In this document: positions 1-6,282 of the stretch, one piece after another
How positions within the stretch are numbered: the stretch's first letter is position 1
Layout of the letters: each line of letters opens with the position of its first letter
NCBI GenBank assembly: GCA_017936985.1
Contig: JAGBEM010000125.1
Location: forward strand, 1-27,611
Origin: Oscillospiraceae bacterium
Lineage (GTDB): Bacteria; Bacillota_A; Clostridia; Oscillospirales; Oscillospiraceae
Direction: 5' to 3'
DNA: 27,611 bases
Program-made: the position numbers and the translations under genes
Notes under the pieces: generated by a model
Database searches by the model: none
What the model was told of the DNA's origin: nothing
The model's input: only the letters and a program-made list of their open reading frames with translations

Positions 1-2
1 AT

Positions 3-101
3 TTTATCGACGCTGATGGAAACGTAATAGCCCAGGCAACGGGTGTAATCGGTGCAGAAACCTTGCAGCAAGGAATTGACATGATTTTTGAAGATGATTA
101 A
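3..101 (+). CDS. C-terminal end of a thioredoxin-like (TlpA-type) protein, partial
   Basis: The window opens inside a plus-strand reading frame that gives 32 residues and then a TAA stop. The residues FIDADGNV followed by a Gly-Val pair and a short closing helix match the last strand-turn-strand and helix of the redoxin/TlpA thioredoxin fold, where a '(F)IDxDGxI' strand is typical. Such proteins are usually exported or membrane-anchored thiol-disulfide oxidoreductases. The CXXC active site lies outside the window, so function and start cannot be judged. It converges on the relaxase remnant, with a hairpin between the two. Confidence 0.55.
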   Translation, partial: FIDADGNVIAQATGVIGAETLQQGIDMIFEDD

Positions 102-165
102 TAGAGTGAGTTTTTGCATCCTAAACCTACAAGACGCTTTAAAGAATGCGAAAATAGATGTAAAA

Positions 166-199
166 AGCGGGAGTACATTTTGAACGATGCACTCCCGCT
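166..199 (-). terminator. Rho-independent terminator of the relaxase remnant
   Basis: A 9-bp perfect stem (AGCGGGAGT at 166-174 paired with 191-199) with a 16-nt loop. Read on the minus strand it is followed by a run of five T, just after the relaxase stop codon at 206. It is a typical intrinsic terminator for minus-strand transcription. Confidence 0.75.
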
Positions 200-205
200 G
201 AAATT

Positions 206-853
206 TTACCGCTCCCACCTGTCTCGGCTTTTCTTCTTGTTCTGCTTCTGCTGTGCCTGTTGCTTCTGACGCAGACGTTCACGGATGGAGCGTGCCTCTG
301 TTTCCTCATTGAGCAGATTTGCCACATCACGCTTGCTGTCTTGCATCATCATCGGATCGTATTTCTCACCGTAGGCAGACTTCACACGACTGGCGACAGA
401 GCGTTCCTGTTCCTCACGGACGGCAAGCCTTGCGTCCATCAGCTCGACAGCGTCCATACCGGCGGCTTGTTCTTTCAGTTCGGCGTACTGCTTCAAAGCT
501 TCATCAAGTTCGGCAGAATATTTCTCCTCCTGTTCAGACAGCTTCTGCAGCGCACTCTCCAAAGTGGCGATTTCTTTCTTCACATCAGAAATGCCTGCTT
601 CGTCGGCGCAGTCCAAAGATCGAAGAAGCATTTCCTTTTCTGTTTTCAGTTCTTCTATTTCTTCGGTTAGCTCGGTAATACGACGGGTAAGGTCGTGCAG
701 CTTGGGTATCTGATAGAACGGCGTTTCTTTTTTCTCTGCAAGCAGAGTTTTTCGCTCCTTGGATTTGTCCTTAATCTGCTGCACCAATCCCACATAGCGT
801 TCAAGCTCCGGCTTGACTGCTTTGACACGTTTGCCCATATTGTGTTTTCCCAC
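206..853 (-). pseudogene. Relaxase (mobilization protein), N-terminally truncated remnant
   Basis: The 215 codons are almost entirely charged, heptad-like coiled coil (for example ELTEEIEELKTEKEML), ending in a Gln/Lys-rich tail and DRWER. This is the look of the C-terminal half of relaxases from clostridial conjugative or mobilizable elements, in which an N-terminal nuclease domain is followed by a long coiled coil. The nuclease domain, with its three-His metal site and catalytic Tyr, is absent. The frame is open upstream of the GTG at 853, back into the 3' end of the recombinase gene. A Met five codons into the frame (MGKRVK) is another possible start, but neither has a convincing ribosome binding site. 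It therefore looks like a fragment joined by deletion rather than a gene in its own right. Relaxase assignment is from family resemblance. Confidence 0.7.
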
Positions 854-882
854 ACCTATATGACGGAGCTGATAACTGAAAA

Positions 883-1764
883 TCAGTATACTGCTGCGTA
901 TCTTTCCTCTTTGGGGTTCATCACGGGATTTTTGTCTTTGTAGGACTGCTTATGAGAACGGAAGTTGACCGTATGCCCCATATATTCGGGTTTGGAAAGG
1001 ATGCTCCCGACAATATAACCACTCCAGTTATACGGGTTGGGAAATTCCTCCTTGCTTTTCCAAATGCCCTTGTTCTGTTTGCCAAAGTAAACGGCAGGCG
1101 TTTCTACCTTATCGTCATAGAGGATACGGGCAATATCATACGGGCCTTTGCCCTCAATGGTCAGACGGAATATCCTGCGGACAACCTCTGCCGCTTCCTC
1201 GTCGATATACCAACTGTACTTGTCACCCGGCTTTTTCTTGTAGCCATAGATGGCACAGTTGGTAGTGGGCTTACCCGATTCGCCTTTTACACGGATGGCA
1301 GTGCGCTGTTTGCGGCTCAAATCACGAAGATACCACTCGTTCATGATATTGAGGAACGGTGCAAACTCATTGCTGTTCTGGTCATCGCTGTCCACGCTGT
1401 TGGCAATCGCAATAAAGTGAACTCCATGCTCACGGAAGAATACCTCCGTGTAAAAACCGGTCTGCAGATAATCTCTGCCGATTCGGCTCATGTCCTTTAC
1501 GATCACATGGGCAACTTTGCCGGCTTCAATATCTGCTTCCAACTGCTTCCATGCAGGGCGATTGAAATTGCCGCCGCTCCAACCGTCATCGGTGTAATGT
1601 TGGATATTCGTGTAACCTTTCTGCTCAGCATAGCTTTCGAGGTATTTTTTCTGATTGACAATGCTGTTGCTATCGCCAACCTGGTCATCGTCACGGGAAA
1701 GTCTCTCGTATAATGCCGTAATCTTATTGGGATCTTGTCCCACAGTCTGTTTCACGCTCATCAT
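883..1764 (-). pseudogene. Large serine recombinase (TnpX/TndX type), C-terminally truncated
   Basis: The N-terminal resolvase domain is clear: YERLSRDDD carries the catalytic Ser and Arg, then DDGWSGGNFNRP, KDMSRIGRDYL and a conserved region around DLSRKQR. The recombinase domain follows (IYGYKKKPGDKY, EEAAEVVRRIF, ARILYDDKV, SILSKPEYMGHTVNF). The protein stops at NPKEERYAAVY after 293 residues. Family members run on for 200 or more residues through a zinc-ribbon and coiled-coil region. The break falls just after NPKEE, where the family normally has a W and continues, so the last six or so residues come from foreign sequence. The ATG overlaps the tnpW stop (ATGA) and has AAAGGAG six bases upstream. 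The catalytic domain is whole, but DNA binding and synapsis would be lost. Confidence 0.85.
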
Positions 1765-1976
1765 GATGCGCTCCTTTCAGACTGTCGGCTCATTTGTGGT
1801 ACACCCATTATATCACATTTTCCGTCATTATCCAGCGCTTCATTGCGAACAATGCGCAAAATTTTATCTTCCATCGTTTCGTGTTCGGTATCGCTGAACA
1901 CCACTTTCACCTTATAGGTGGTGCCGCCAATACGGCGGGTCATATAAGAAAAGTTTCTGTTTTCGTTTTTTACCAT
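1761..1976 (-). CDS. tnpW: Transposon-encoded TnpW family protein
   Basis: A 71-residue small protein with the TnpW pattern: RRIGGTTYKVKVVFSDTEHE, then METxxDKILRIVRNE-like helix sequence. TnpW is a small protein of unknown role encoded next to the serine recombinase in Tn4451-like and related clostridial elements. The ATG at 1976 has GGAGGT nine bases upstream. The stop overlaps the recombinase start (ATGA), so the two are translationally coupled. The tail (GVPQMSRQSERSAS) runs over the recombinase ribosome binding site. It looks intact although its partner genes are broken. Confidence 0.75.
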   Translation of the reverse strand: MVKNENRNFSYMTRRIGGTTYKVKVVFSDTEHETMEDKILRIVRNEALDNDGKCDIMGVPQMSRQSERSAS

Positions 1977-2018
1977 AGGCGGTTTACCTCCGTGTTGAAA
2001 AATTCATAAAATTCTCGT

Positions 2019-2047
2019 ATAATAATTTTAGTTCCGATGCCGTGTAA
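2019..2047 (-). promoter_or_regulatory. Possible promoter for tnpW and the recombinase
   Basis: On the minus strand TTACAC (2042-2047) and TATTAT (2019-2024) are separated by 17 bases, about 40 bp ahead of the tnpW ATG. The -10 is good; the -35 is a partial match only. Confidence 0.35.
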
Positions 2048-2103
2048 CCATTTGTGCGGTTAAAAGTGAGCCGGCAGTATTAATACCTTGCCGACAGAGA
2101 AAT

Positions 2104-2142
2104 GCCCTCCAAAAAGCCTTGTGGCACAAGACTTTTCGAGGG
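2104..2142 (-). terminator. Hairpin after the Cys-rich protein fragment
   Basis: GCCCTC...GAGGGC closes a long, slightly bulged stem whose upper part is CTTG...CAAG. It lies just past the stop of the fragment at 2151, in the place of a terminator for minus-strand transcription. No clean T-run follows. Confidence 0.4.
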
Positions 2143-2150
2143 CAAAACGG

Positions 2151-2285
2151 TTACATCTGTTGTTTTTTCTCCCGGTGCTTACGCACCCTTGCTGCGGTCT
2201 GCTGGCGGCGTGCTTCTTCGGCACATTTTCCCGAGCAGTATACCCGTTTCCCATCAACAGGGAACGAACTGCTATATTCTTTTGT
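2151..2285 (-). pseudogene. C-terminal fragment of a Cys/Arg/Lys-rich zinc-ribbon-like protein
   Basis: About 44 codons ending in a stop read SSFPVDGKRVYCSGKCAEE and then a basic helix (ARRQQTAARVRKHREKK). 'YCSxKC' followed by a basic helix is the second half of a zinc ribbon with a basic tail, as seen in small proteins of clostridial mobile elements; the expected first Cys pair is missing. The same frame stays open further upstream to 2519 but loses coding character there and runs antisense to the promoter and the start of the HTH gene. I read only the C-terminal part as a real remnant. The parent family is uncertain. Confidence 0.4.
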
Positions 2286-2388
2286 GATGAATTCAGATGC
2301 CCATAATAAAACGATGAACAGGGACACGACTTCTGAATTCATCAATGGCAATCGGTCTACATTTCTAAAAAAGATTGTCCCCAATCTA

Positions 2389-2417
2389 TTGAAAAAATCA
2401 CTCAAGTGTGATAAATT
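2389..2417 (+). promoter_or_regulatory. Promoter of the HTH-SPFH operon
   Basis: TTGAAA (2389-2394), a 17-base spacer and TAAATT (2412-2417), about 50 bp ahead of the HTH gene start. The match to a sigma-70/SigA promoter is good, and there is no other plausible promoter in the operon. Confidence 0.5.
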
Positions 2418-2464
2418 AGCTCTGTAGAATGGAGAGTAGGTATGTTTCAGAAGAGGACAAATAA

Positions 2465-2662
2465 ATGGCGGTCGAATATAAAAAGCTGTTTCATATTCTA
2501 ATTGAAAAAGGTATGTCAAATGCGGAGCTCGCCGAAAAGGCTGAATTAAGCTTGAATGTTATTACCAAATTAAAGCGCAATGAATATATCTCACTGCAAA
2601 GTGCCGAGAAAATATGCCGTGCACTGAATTGCGGTATGGATGATATCATTGAGTTCAAATAG
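2465..2662 (+). CDS. Small Cro/C1-type HTH regulator
   Basis: The 65 residues form one complete helix-turn-helix domain of the XRE/Cro family. The first helix is YKKLFHILIEKG, then the MSNAELAEKAELSLNVITKL turn, ISLQSAEKICRALNCGMDDIIEF. There is no second domain. Stand-alone proteins of this kind (often called YvaO- or HTH_26-like) are common in Firmicutes as regulators of the operon they sit in and are frequent on mobile elements. AGAGG lies upstream of the ATG. Only 20 bases separate it from the SPFH gene, so it is probably cotranscribed and self-regulating. The inverted repeat at 2285-2344 lies more than 40 bp upstream of the promoter and is a weak operator candidate. Confidence 0.8.
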   Translation: MAVEYKKLFHILIEKGMSNAELAEKAELSLNVITKLKRNEYISLQSAEKICRALNCGMDDIIEFK

Positions 2663-2682
2663 CCAATAGGGAGGATGATTAC

Positions 2683-3702
2683 GTGGGCTTTGGTGATTTC
2701 ATTAAGGGTCAGTTTATTGATGTCATAGAGCATGTTGACGAAAGCAATAAACTACTGGTATATAAATTTACTCGTTATGGAGATGAGATTAAGCAAGGCG
2801 CAAGATTGATTGTAAGAAATGGTCAATGTGCAGTCTTTGTATGCAAGGGGCAAATAGCGGATATCTTTCTCCCCGGAAACTATAAGTTGAGTACTGGCAA
2901 TTTACCGGTTTTATCCTCGTTGGCAGCGTTGCCCTCTCTTTTTAATTCTCCCATTAAATCGGATTTGTATTTTGTTAACACCACACAATTTATTAACAAT
3001 CGATGGGGAACAAAGAACCCGATTATTAAGAGAGATGAAGAACTGGGAATGGTTAGAGTAACCGCATTTGGAACCTTTTCTTTCCGGGTGAAGGATGCAA
3101 AAGTGTTTATGACTGAGGTTTTCGGAGCGCGAAGCCTCAACATGACATATGATATAATTCAGTATTTAACCTCTATGGTCAGCGAAGCAGTGGGGCAACG
3201 TTTAGGGGAAAGCACAGTATCCATTCTGGACTTAGCCACTCATTACAGAGAATTATCCGGGCTATTGACCCCTTTTGTAAATGAAAAAGCAGAGCCACTT
3301 GGCTTAGAAATCGCAAATACCTCCGTTGAAAATATCGGACTGCCAAAAGAAGTCGAAGCAATGATTGATGAACAATCAGGAATTGGCCTAGCGTCAAGGA
3401 ACATGGATACATTTGTTCAGTATCAATCTGCAAGAGCTATAAGAGACGCAGCGAAACAACCAGGTGGATTATCTGGTCTTGGCGCTGGATTGGCAGTGGG
3501 TCGAGTGGTATCAAAAAATATTGACCGGAGCTTAGATGATGCACCAACTCAGTCTTCTGATCAAAAGGAAACAGACTCTGCCAAAACAACAGATGCCATT
3601 GCAGATCAAATCTTAAAATATAAAAAGCTTTTGGATGCAGGAGTATTAACACAGGAAGAGTTTGAGAAGGTTAAAGCAAAACTGCTTACTGAAATAATGT
3701 AG
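2683..3702 (+). CDS. YdjI-like SPFH domain protein with C-terminal SHOCT domain
   Basis: The 339-residue protein starts at GTG, with GGGAGG about eight bases upstream. Residues about 20-240 fit the SPFH (band 7/stomatin-like) domain of the YdjI type: KQGARLIVRNGQCAVFV, GNYKLSTGNLP, then FGTFSFRVKDAKVFM and NEKAEPLGLEIANTSVENIGLP. A Gly-rich hinge follows, and the last 33 residues (ILKYKKLLDAGVLTQEEFEK) are a SHOCT motif, a short tail that often ends membrane-associated or phage-related proteins. There is no N-terminal membrane segment. YdjI in Bacillus is linked to the PspA-type envelope stress operon. Here it sits with a zinc-ribbon/TM protein that could act as its membrane partner. Function is inferred from family and context only. 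Confidence 0.85.
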   Translation: MGFGDFIKGQFIDVIEHVDESNKLLVYKFTRYGDEIKQGARLIVRNGQCAVFVCKGQIADIFLPGNYKLSTGNLPVLSSLAALPSLFNSPIKSDLYFVNTTQFINNRWGTKNPIIKRDEELGMVRVTAFGTFSFRVKDAKVFMTEVFGARSLNMTYDIIQYLTSMVSEAVGQRLGESTVSILDLATHYRELSGLLTPFVNEKAEPLGLEIANTSVENIGLPKEVEAMIDEQSGIGLASRNMDTFVQYQSARAIRDAAKQPGGLSGLGAGLAVGRVVSKNIDRSLDDAPTQSSDQKETDSAKTTDAIADQILKYKKLLDAGVLTQEEFEKVKAKLLTEIM

Positions 3703-3729
3703 AAGAAGCATGGAGGAGCGTGATAGGGT

Positions 3730-4482
3730 ATGAAGTGTGACGCATGTGGAGCGCCTGTTGAGAACGGCAGATGTACTTACTGTGGAAAGGTCTTTCCTAT
3801 GCAAGAAGAGGAAACGACATCTAAACATCATTACGAAAGACCAACAACTGTAAATGTAAATATCAACCAAAATTCCGTCCCTAATTATACAAGGCCAGCA
3901 ACAGCCCCTAAGCCAAAGAAAAAAATGGGTTGTGGCACGATAATACTGATCGTTCTTGCCGTCTTTGTGCTTATCGGGATTATCGGTAGCTTGGGGAATA
4001 ATAGCTCGTCCGATAATTCAAATACAGCACCAGAATCTATTTGGGCTCAGGAAGATACGCCTATTGATAAATTTGATTATTATCTTGATGGCGACTATGT
4101 GTACCTCAAAGATTATAACGGACGTGACAAAAAGGTAAAAATAGGAACGTCATATGAGATAGAGGGAAAAACATATAAAGTTGCTCCGGAGATAGAAGGG
4201 CTCTTTGCTTTATCTAGTGTAACAAGCGTTATCTTGCCAGAAGGTATTACCAGCATGCCAAGTAACACCTTTAACAGTTCCGGCATTAAATATGTCTACA
4301 TTCCGAAATCGTTACAGCCGGGTGAAGATAGCTATGGCTTTTACGGCTATTTCCATGATGTCGAAAAGGTTTATTACGGCGGCAGTGAAGAAGAATGGGC
4401 AGCACTCACGCACAACAAAGCGAGAGCGGATATAGACGTAAAAGAGATTGTCTATAATGCTAAAATCGAAGATCTAAAGTAG
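3730..4482 (+). CDS. Zinc-ribbon, single-TM protein with BspA-like extracellular part
   Basis: Residues 1-20 form a zinc ribbon (Cys 3, 6, 15 and 18 as CDAC and CTYC). A Lys-rich stretch then leads into one membrane segment at about 70-88 (TIILIVLAVFVLIGIIG). The C-terminal 160 residues should lie outside the cell if the zinc ribbon is cytoplasmic. They contain a BspA-like leucine-rich repeat stretch (LSSVTSVILPEGITSMPSNT, IKYVYIPKSL, VEKVYYGGSEEEW). The gene starts 27 bases after the SPFH gene, with GGAGGAG further upstream than usual. Zinc-ribbon membrane proteins next to YdjI-like SPFH proteins recur in Firmicutes. A role in sensing or scaffolding at the membrane is inference. Confidence 0.75.
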   Translation: MKCDACGAPVENGRCTYCGKVFPMQEEETTSKHHYERPTTVNVNINQNSVPNYTRPATAPKPKKKMGCGTIILIVLAVFVLIGIIGSLGNNSSSDNSNTAPESIWAQEDTPIDKFDYYLDGDYVYLKDYNGRDKKVKIGTSYEIEGKTYKVAPEIEGLFALSSVTSVILPEGITSMPSNTFNSSGIKYVYIPKSLQPGEDSYGFYGYFHDVEKVYYGGSEEEWAALTHNKARADIDVKEIVYNAKIEDLK

Positions 4483-4495
4483 GAGGTTCAATATC

Positions 4496-4837
4496 ATGGC
4501 ATTTGGGTTTAAAGGTGGAAAGCAAAGCGGACAAGAAATCACCCGTCAAGAGAAATTCATTCCCACATCAACCGGAGACCTTGGTCATCCATATCAAGTA
4601 TTGGATACCATTTTTGCGCTCGATTCGAACAAAGAAGGGCTTTTCTCTGGAGCTGATCCAAACACGGCTTTTAACGGGGTAAAAGAGCAACTTCGTAAAA
4701 AATGCGCAGCAATCGGTGGGGATGCGGTTATCTTCTGTCAATTCCAATATCGAGTTGCTGTGGGTTCTGGACTAACTGGCAGCAAGCAAGTAGTTGAAAT
4801 CTTTGCATATGGCACAGCCGTGACATTTTTAGATTGA
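4496..4837 (+). CDS. YbjQ-like (DUF74/UPF0145-type) small protein
   Basis: The 113-residue protein starts 13 bases after the previous stop, with GGAGG upstream. The middle and end follow the YbjQ pattern: VLDTIFALDSN, a helix with NGVKEQLRKKCAAIGGDAVI ('A..GGDAVI'), then strand CQFQYRVAVGSG and VEIFAYGTAV. YbjQ proteins form pentameric rings of unknown role and often sit beside SHOCT-containing proteins in bacterial genomes, which fits this neighbourhood. The similarity is from pattern only and is less strict at the N-terminus (about 30 residues unassigned). Confidence 0.6.
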   Translation: MAFGFKGGKQSGQEITRQEKFIPTSTGDLGHPYQVLDTIFALDSNKEGLFSGADPNTAFNGVKEQLRKKCAAIGGDAVIFCQFQYRVAVGSGLTGSKQVVEIFAYGTAVTFLD

Positions 4838-4860
4838 GTTAGATTGAGATACATATAATA

Positions 4861-4899
4861 GCTGAAGCCCTCGACTCGATAACGGTTGAGGGCTTTAGC
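4861..4899 (+). terminator. Terminator hairpin of the SPFH operon
   Basis: A 15-bp stem with two G-U pairs (4861-4875 with 4885-4899) and a 9-nt loop, 24 bases after the last stop codon of the operon. The T-run is short, so it may act together with the hairpin that follows. Confidence 0.6.
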
Positions 4900-4907
4900 T
4901 ATTCTGA

Positions 4908-4962
4908 AGCCGTTGAGTTCCGCTCCGTCATGCCAATGATGGTAGCAAAAATCTCAACGGCT
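4908..4962 (+). terminator. Second plus-strand hairpin with T-run
   Basis: AGCCGTTGAG (4908-4917) pairs perfectly with 4953-4962 over a 35-nt loop and is followed by a run of six T. It reads as a back-up terminator for the SPFH operon. The same sequence lies inside the minus-strand reading frame 4899-5192. Confidence 0.5.
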
Positions 4963-5239
4963 ATTTTTTGTGGGACCGTCTGGTGAACGGTTCCGCAAAA
5001 CTGATGGAAACTGAAACAAGAAGCCCCCGGCCAAGGCTGCGAGTTTCGGATTTCATCAACGGGAGTACAGAGGGCGGGAGCCTTCTGTGCGGAGTGCAGA
5101 GATGCCATGCTCTGCGCGGGGTGGAGGGTGAAGGCCCCTCCGCAGGTCAAGGGCGGCGGTACGCCGTTCATCGGAGTGCCGCAAAGCGGCACGGAGACCC
5201 TTGATATTCGGCTTTGTTGGTGTTACCTACATAACGTAA

Positions 5240-5282
5240 AAAGCCCACGCCTCCGATTTTTCTTGTCGGCAGCGTGGGCTTT
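5240..5282 (-). terminator. Terminator of tnpV
   Basis: AAAGCCCACGC (5240-5250) pairs perfectly with 5272-5282, with an inner CCGA/TCGG helix. On the minus strand a run of T follows directly. It lies 10 bases after the tnpV stop, so it is a strong intrinsic terminator. Confidence 0.8.
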
Positions 5283-5292
5283 GCTTATGTTG

Positions 5293-5667
5293 TTACTGGT
5301 CATATACCAATTCGTGCAGGACAATTTCTTCCGCACGGTTACGGATGCTATTCATGCGGCGTACCCATTCCATTTGGTCAGCCGCTTTGAGTGCTTCGGT
5401 CACGCCCTCCTGCTTCGCCATAGCGGGAACGATGATTTCCATACGTTCGTTACAGGCTTGGTCGATTTCGGACAAATGCTTGAACAGCGTACCCTCCATT
5501 ACATAATTGGTGTAAAGAATTTTTCGGTGTTCTTTCAGATAGCTGCGGCGCATACGCCCATATTTGCCGATCTGATAATCGCCGTCATCTGGCAAAACAA
5601 GGTTTGGGATGAGATAATCGCCCACTTGACGATATGTACCGCCCATTTCCTCAAATAGAGATTTCAT
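5293..5667 (-). CDS. tnpV: Transposon-encoded TnpV family protein
   Basis: 124 residues from the ATG at 5667, which has AAAGGAG nine bases upstream; the TTG two codons earlier is less likely. The pattern is that of the TnpV family: SLFEEMGGTY, GDYLIPNL, GKYGRMRRSYLKEHRKILYT, EGTLFKHLSEID and the closing QMEWVRRMNSIRNRAEEIVL. TnpV is a small helical protein found beside the serine recombinase of Tn4451-like elements. It has no proven role. Length and ends look intact, and a terminator follows. It is the best preserved gene of remnant B. Confidence 0.85.
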   Translation of the reverse strand: MKSLFEEMGGTYRQVGDYLIPNLVLPDDGDYQIGKYGRMRRSYLKEHRKILYTNYVMEGTLFKHLSEIDQACNERMEIIVPAMAKQEGVTEALKAADQMEWVRRMNSIRNRAEEIVLHELVYDQ

Positions 5668-5740
5668 AAGCAACAGCTCCTTTCTGCGTTGAATTTGTAG
5701 CGGCTATAAGGCTTTTCTGCTCCTTTCCTACAACTGCTTT

Positions 5741-5917
5741 TCAATTCACCACAAATGAGCCGCAGTCATATGTATTAGATGGTAGAAACCACCCTTTACA
5801 TATTAGCTCTTGGTTTTGGATGCTGTAGCTTTCTCCCTCAAGGTTATCGTCTCTCGAAAGGCGGGGATACAAAAACGCGGTATTCTCGCGTGCTTTTACA
5901 CTGCTTGACTTTTTCAT
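5741..5917 (-). pseudogene. N-terminal stub of a second large serine recombinase
   Basis: A short frame too small for routine calling. It starts at the ATG at 5917, preceded by AGGAGG, and encodes 58 residues. The first 36 are the start of a TndX/TnpX-type recombinase: FLYPRLSRDDNLEGESYSIQ, with the catalytic Ser and Arg of the 'R-L-S' motif. After SIQNQ the sequence turns into non-recombinase residues (ELICKGWFLPSNTYDCGSFV) and stops. The native protein would have more than 500 residues. The good ribosome binding site means the stub could still be translated. A deletion joint near 5810 is the simplest reading. Confidence 0.7.
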
Positions 5918-6005
5918 AAGTCCTCCTTTCTGGCAGTCAAACAGCGATATTTACGATGAAAGAATACCACGTCTTTCTGCCGTTGTCACGTTTGTCAGCT
6001 TTATA

Positions 6006-6194
6006 TTATGGCTGTACGCTGATTTCCGATTTCATCAGCCGCATTAAAATACTTCCAAAGGTTTCGCGCCCTTCTTCTCGGAACACGGGTGTAACAACAA
6101 ATTTCCTGCCATCTATCATGTAGGTGGTTACTTTTTTCATAGCTATTGTTTCAGAAGCCTGTTTGCTGTCTGTGCTTTCAGCTTTGTTTTTCAT
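6006..6194 (-). CDS. TnpW-like small protein
   Basis: 62 residues from the ATG at 6194, chosen because AGGAGG lies ten bases upstream; an earlier in-frame Met at 6233 has none. The core MKKVTTYMIDGRKFVVTPVF and then GRETFGSILMRLMKSE follow the TnpW plan (beta-rich 'TTYxIDGRxFxV', then a helix starting at an E-T pair). It is quite different in sequence from the tnpW at 1761-1976. It precedes the recombinase stub by about 90 bases on the same strand, the order seen in remnant A. Confidence 0.6.
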   Translation of the reverse strand: MKNKAESTDSKQASETIAMKKVTTYMIDGRKFVVTPVFREEGRETFGSILMRLMKSEISVQP

Positions 6195-6218
6195 AAGCAA
6201 ATGCCTCCTGGGATAAGA

Positions 6219-6282
6219 AAGCACCAGCCGCACGAAAGGATTGAGATCATTTACATAGTCAAAAACGATACGGCTGGTGCTT
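6219..6282 (-). terminator. Long-loop hairpin upstream of the TnpW-like gene
   Basis: A perfect 12-bp inverted repeat (AAGCACCAGCCG at 6219-6230 with 6271-6282) with a 40-base loop. On the minus strand it is followed by TTTCTTAT and then the ribosome binding site of the gene at 6194. It could be the terminator of a lost upstream gene or a leader attenuator. Confidence 0.45.

Larger units (their letters stand above)
206..1976 (-). mobile_element. Remnant A: tnpW - recombinase - relaxase of a Tn4451/CTn-like element
   Basis: Three minus-strand genes typical of clostridial elements excised by a large serine recombinase lie head to tail: tnpW, the recombinase and a relaxase. The recombinase lacks its C-terminal half and the relaxase its N-terminal half, and the two meet around 850-885. 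Any intact element would carry accessory genes and the complete relaxase in between. The remnant should therefore be immobile unless helped in trans. No end or attachment site could be fixed. Confidence 0.7.
1977..2464. other. Intergenic stretch between remnant A and the SPFH cassette
   Basis: It holds the tnpW promoter region, a hairpin at 2104-2142, the Cys-rich fragment, a perfect 12-bp inverted repeat (2285-2296 with 2333-2344, each arm containing GAATTC, 36 bases between) and the cassette promoter at 2389-2417. A change to AT-rich sequence is visible around 2290-2400. No complete gene is seen. Confidence 0.6.
4838..5292. other. Gene-poor stretch downstream of the SPFH operon
   Basis: It holds three hairpins (4861-4899, 4908-4962, 5240-5282) and GC-rich sequence with several small repeats. 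A minus-strand open frame of 97 codons (4899-5192) exists, but it lacks a ribosome binding site and lies beyond the tnpV terminator. Its composition (many Cys, Pro, Thr, His) is not that of a typical protein. I do not call it a gene; it may be the non-coding end region of the element. Confidence 0.5.
5293..6194 (-). mobile_element. Remnant B: TnpW-like - recombinase stub - tnpV
   Basis: A second set of clostridial element genes on the same strand as remnant A, but from a different element: the recombinase N-terminus and the TnpW-like protein are both clearly diverged from those at 0.9-2.0 kb. The recombinase has been cut to about 36 native codons. It flanks the SPFH cassette on the right, as remnant A does on the left. 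Confidence 0.65.

Noticed and set aside
850..890. Programmed frameshift making a recombinase-relaxase fusion
   Set aside because: No slippery heptamer or following stem at the joint, and both proteins lack essential parts. A deletion is the simpler reading.
952..1713. 253-codon plus-strand open frame opposite the recombinase
   Set aside because: It is an antisense shadow: the minus strand has clear catalytic motifs, a ribosome binding site and the family pattern, while the plus frame has none.
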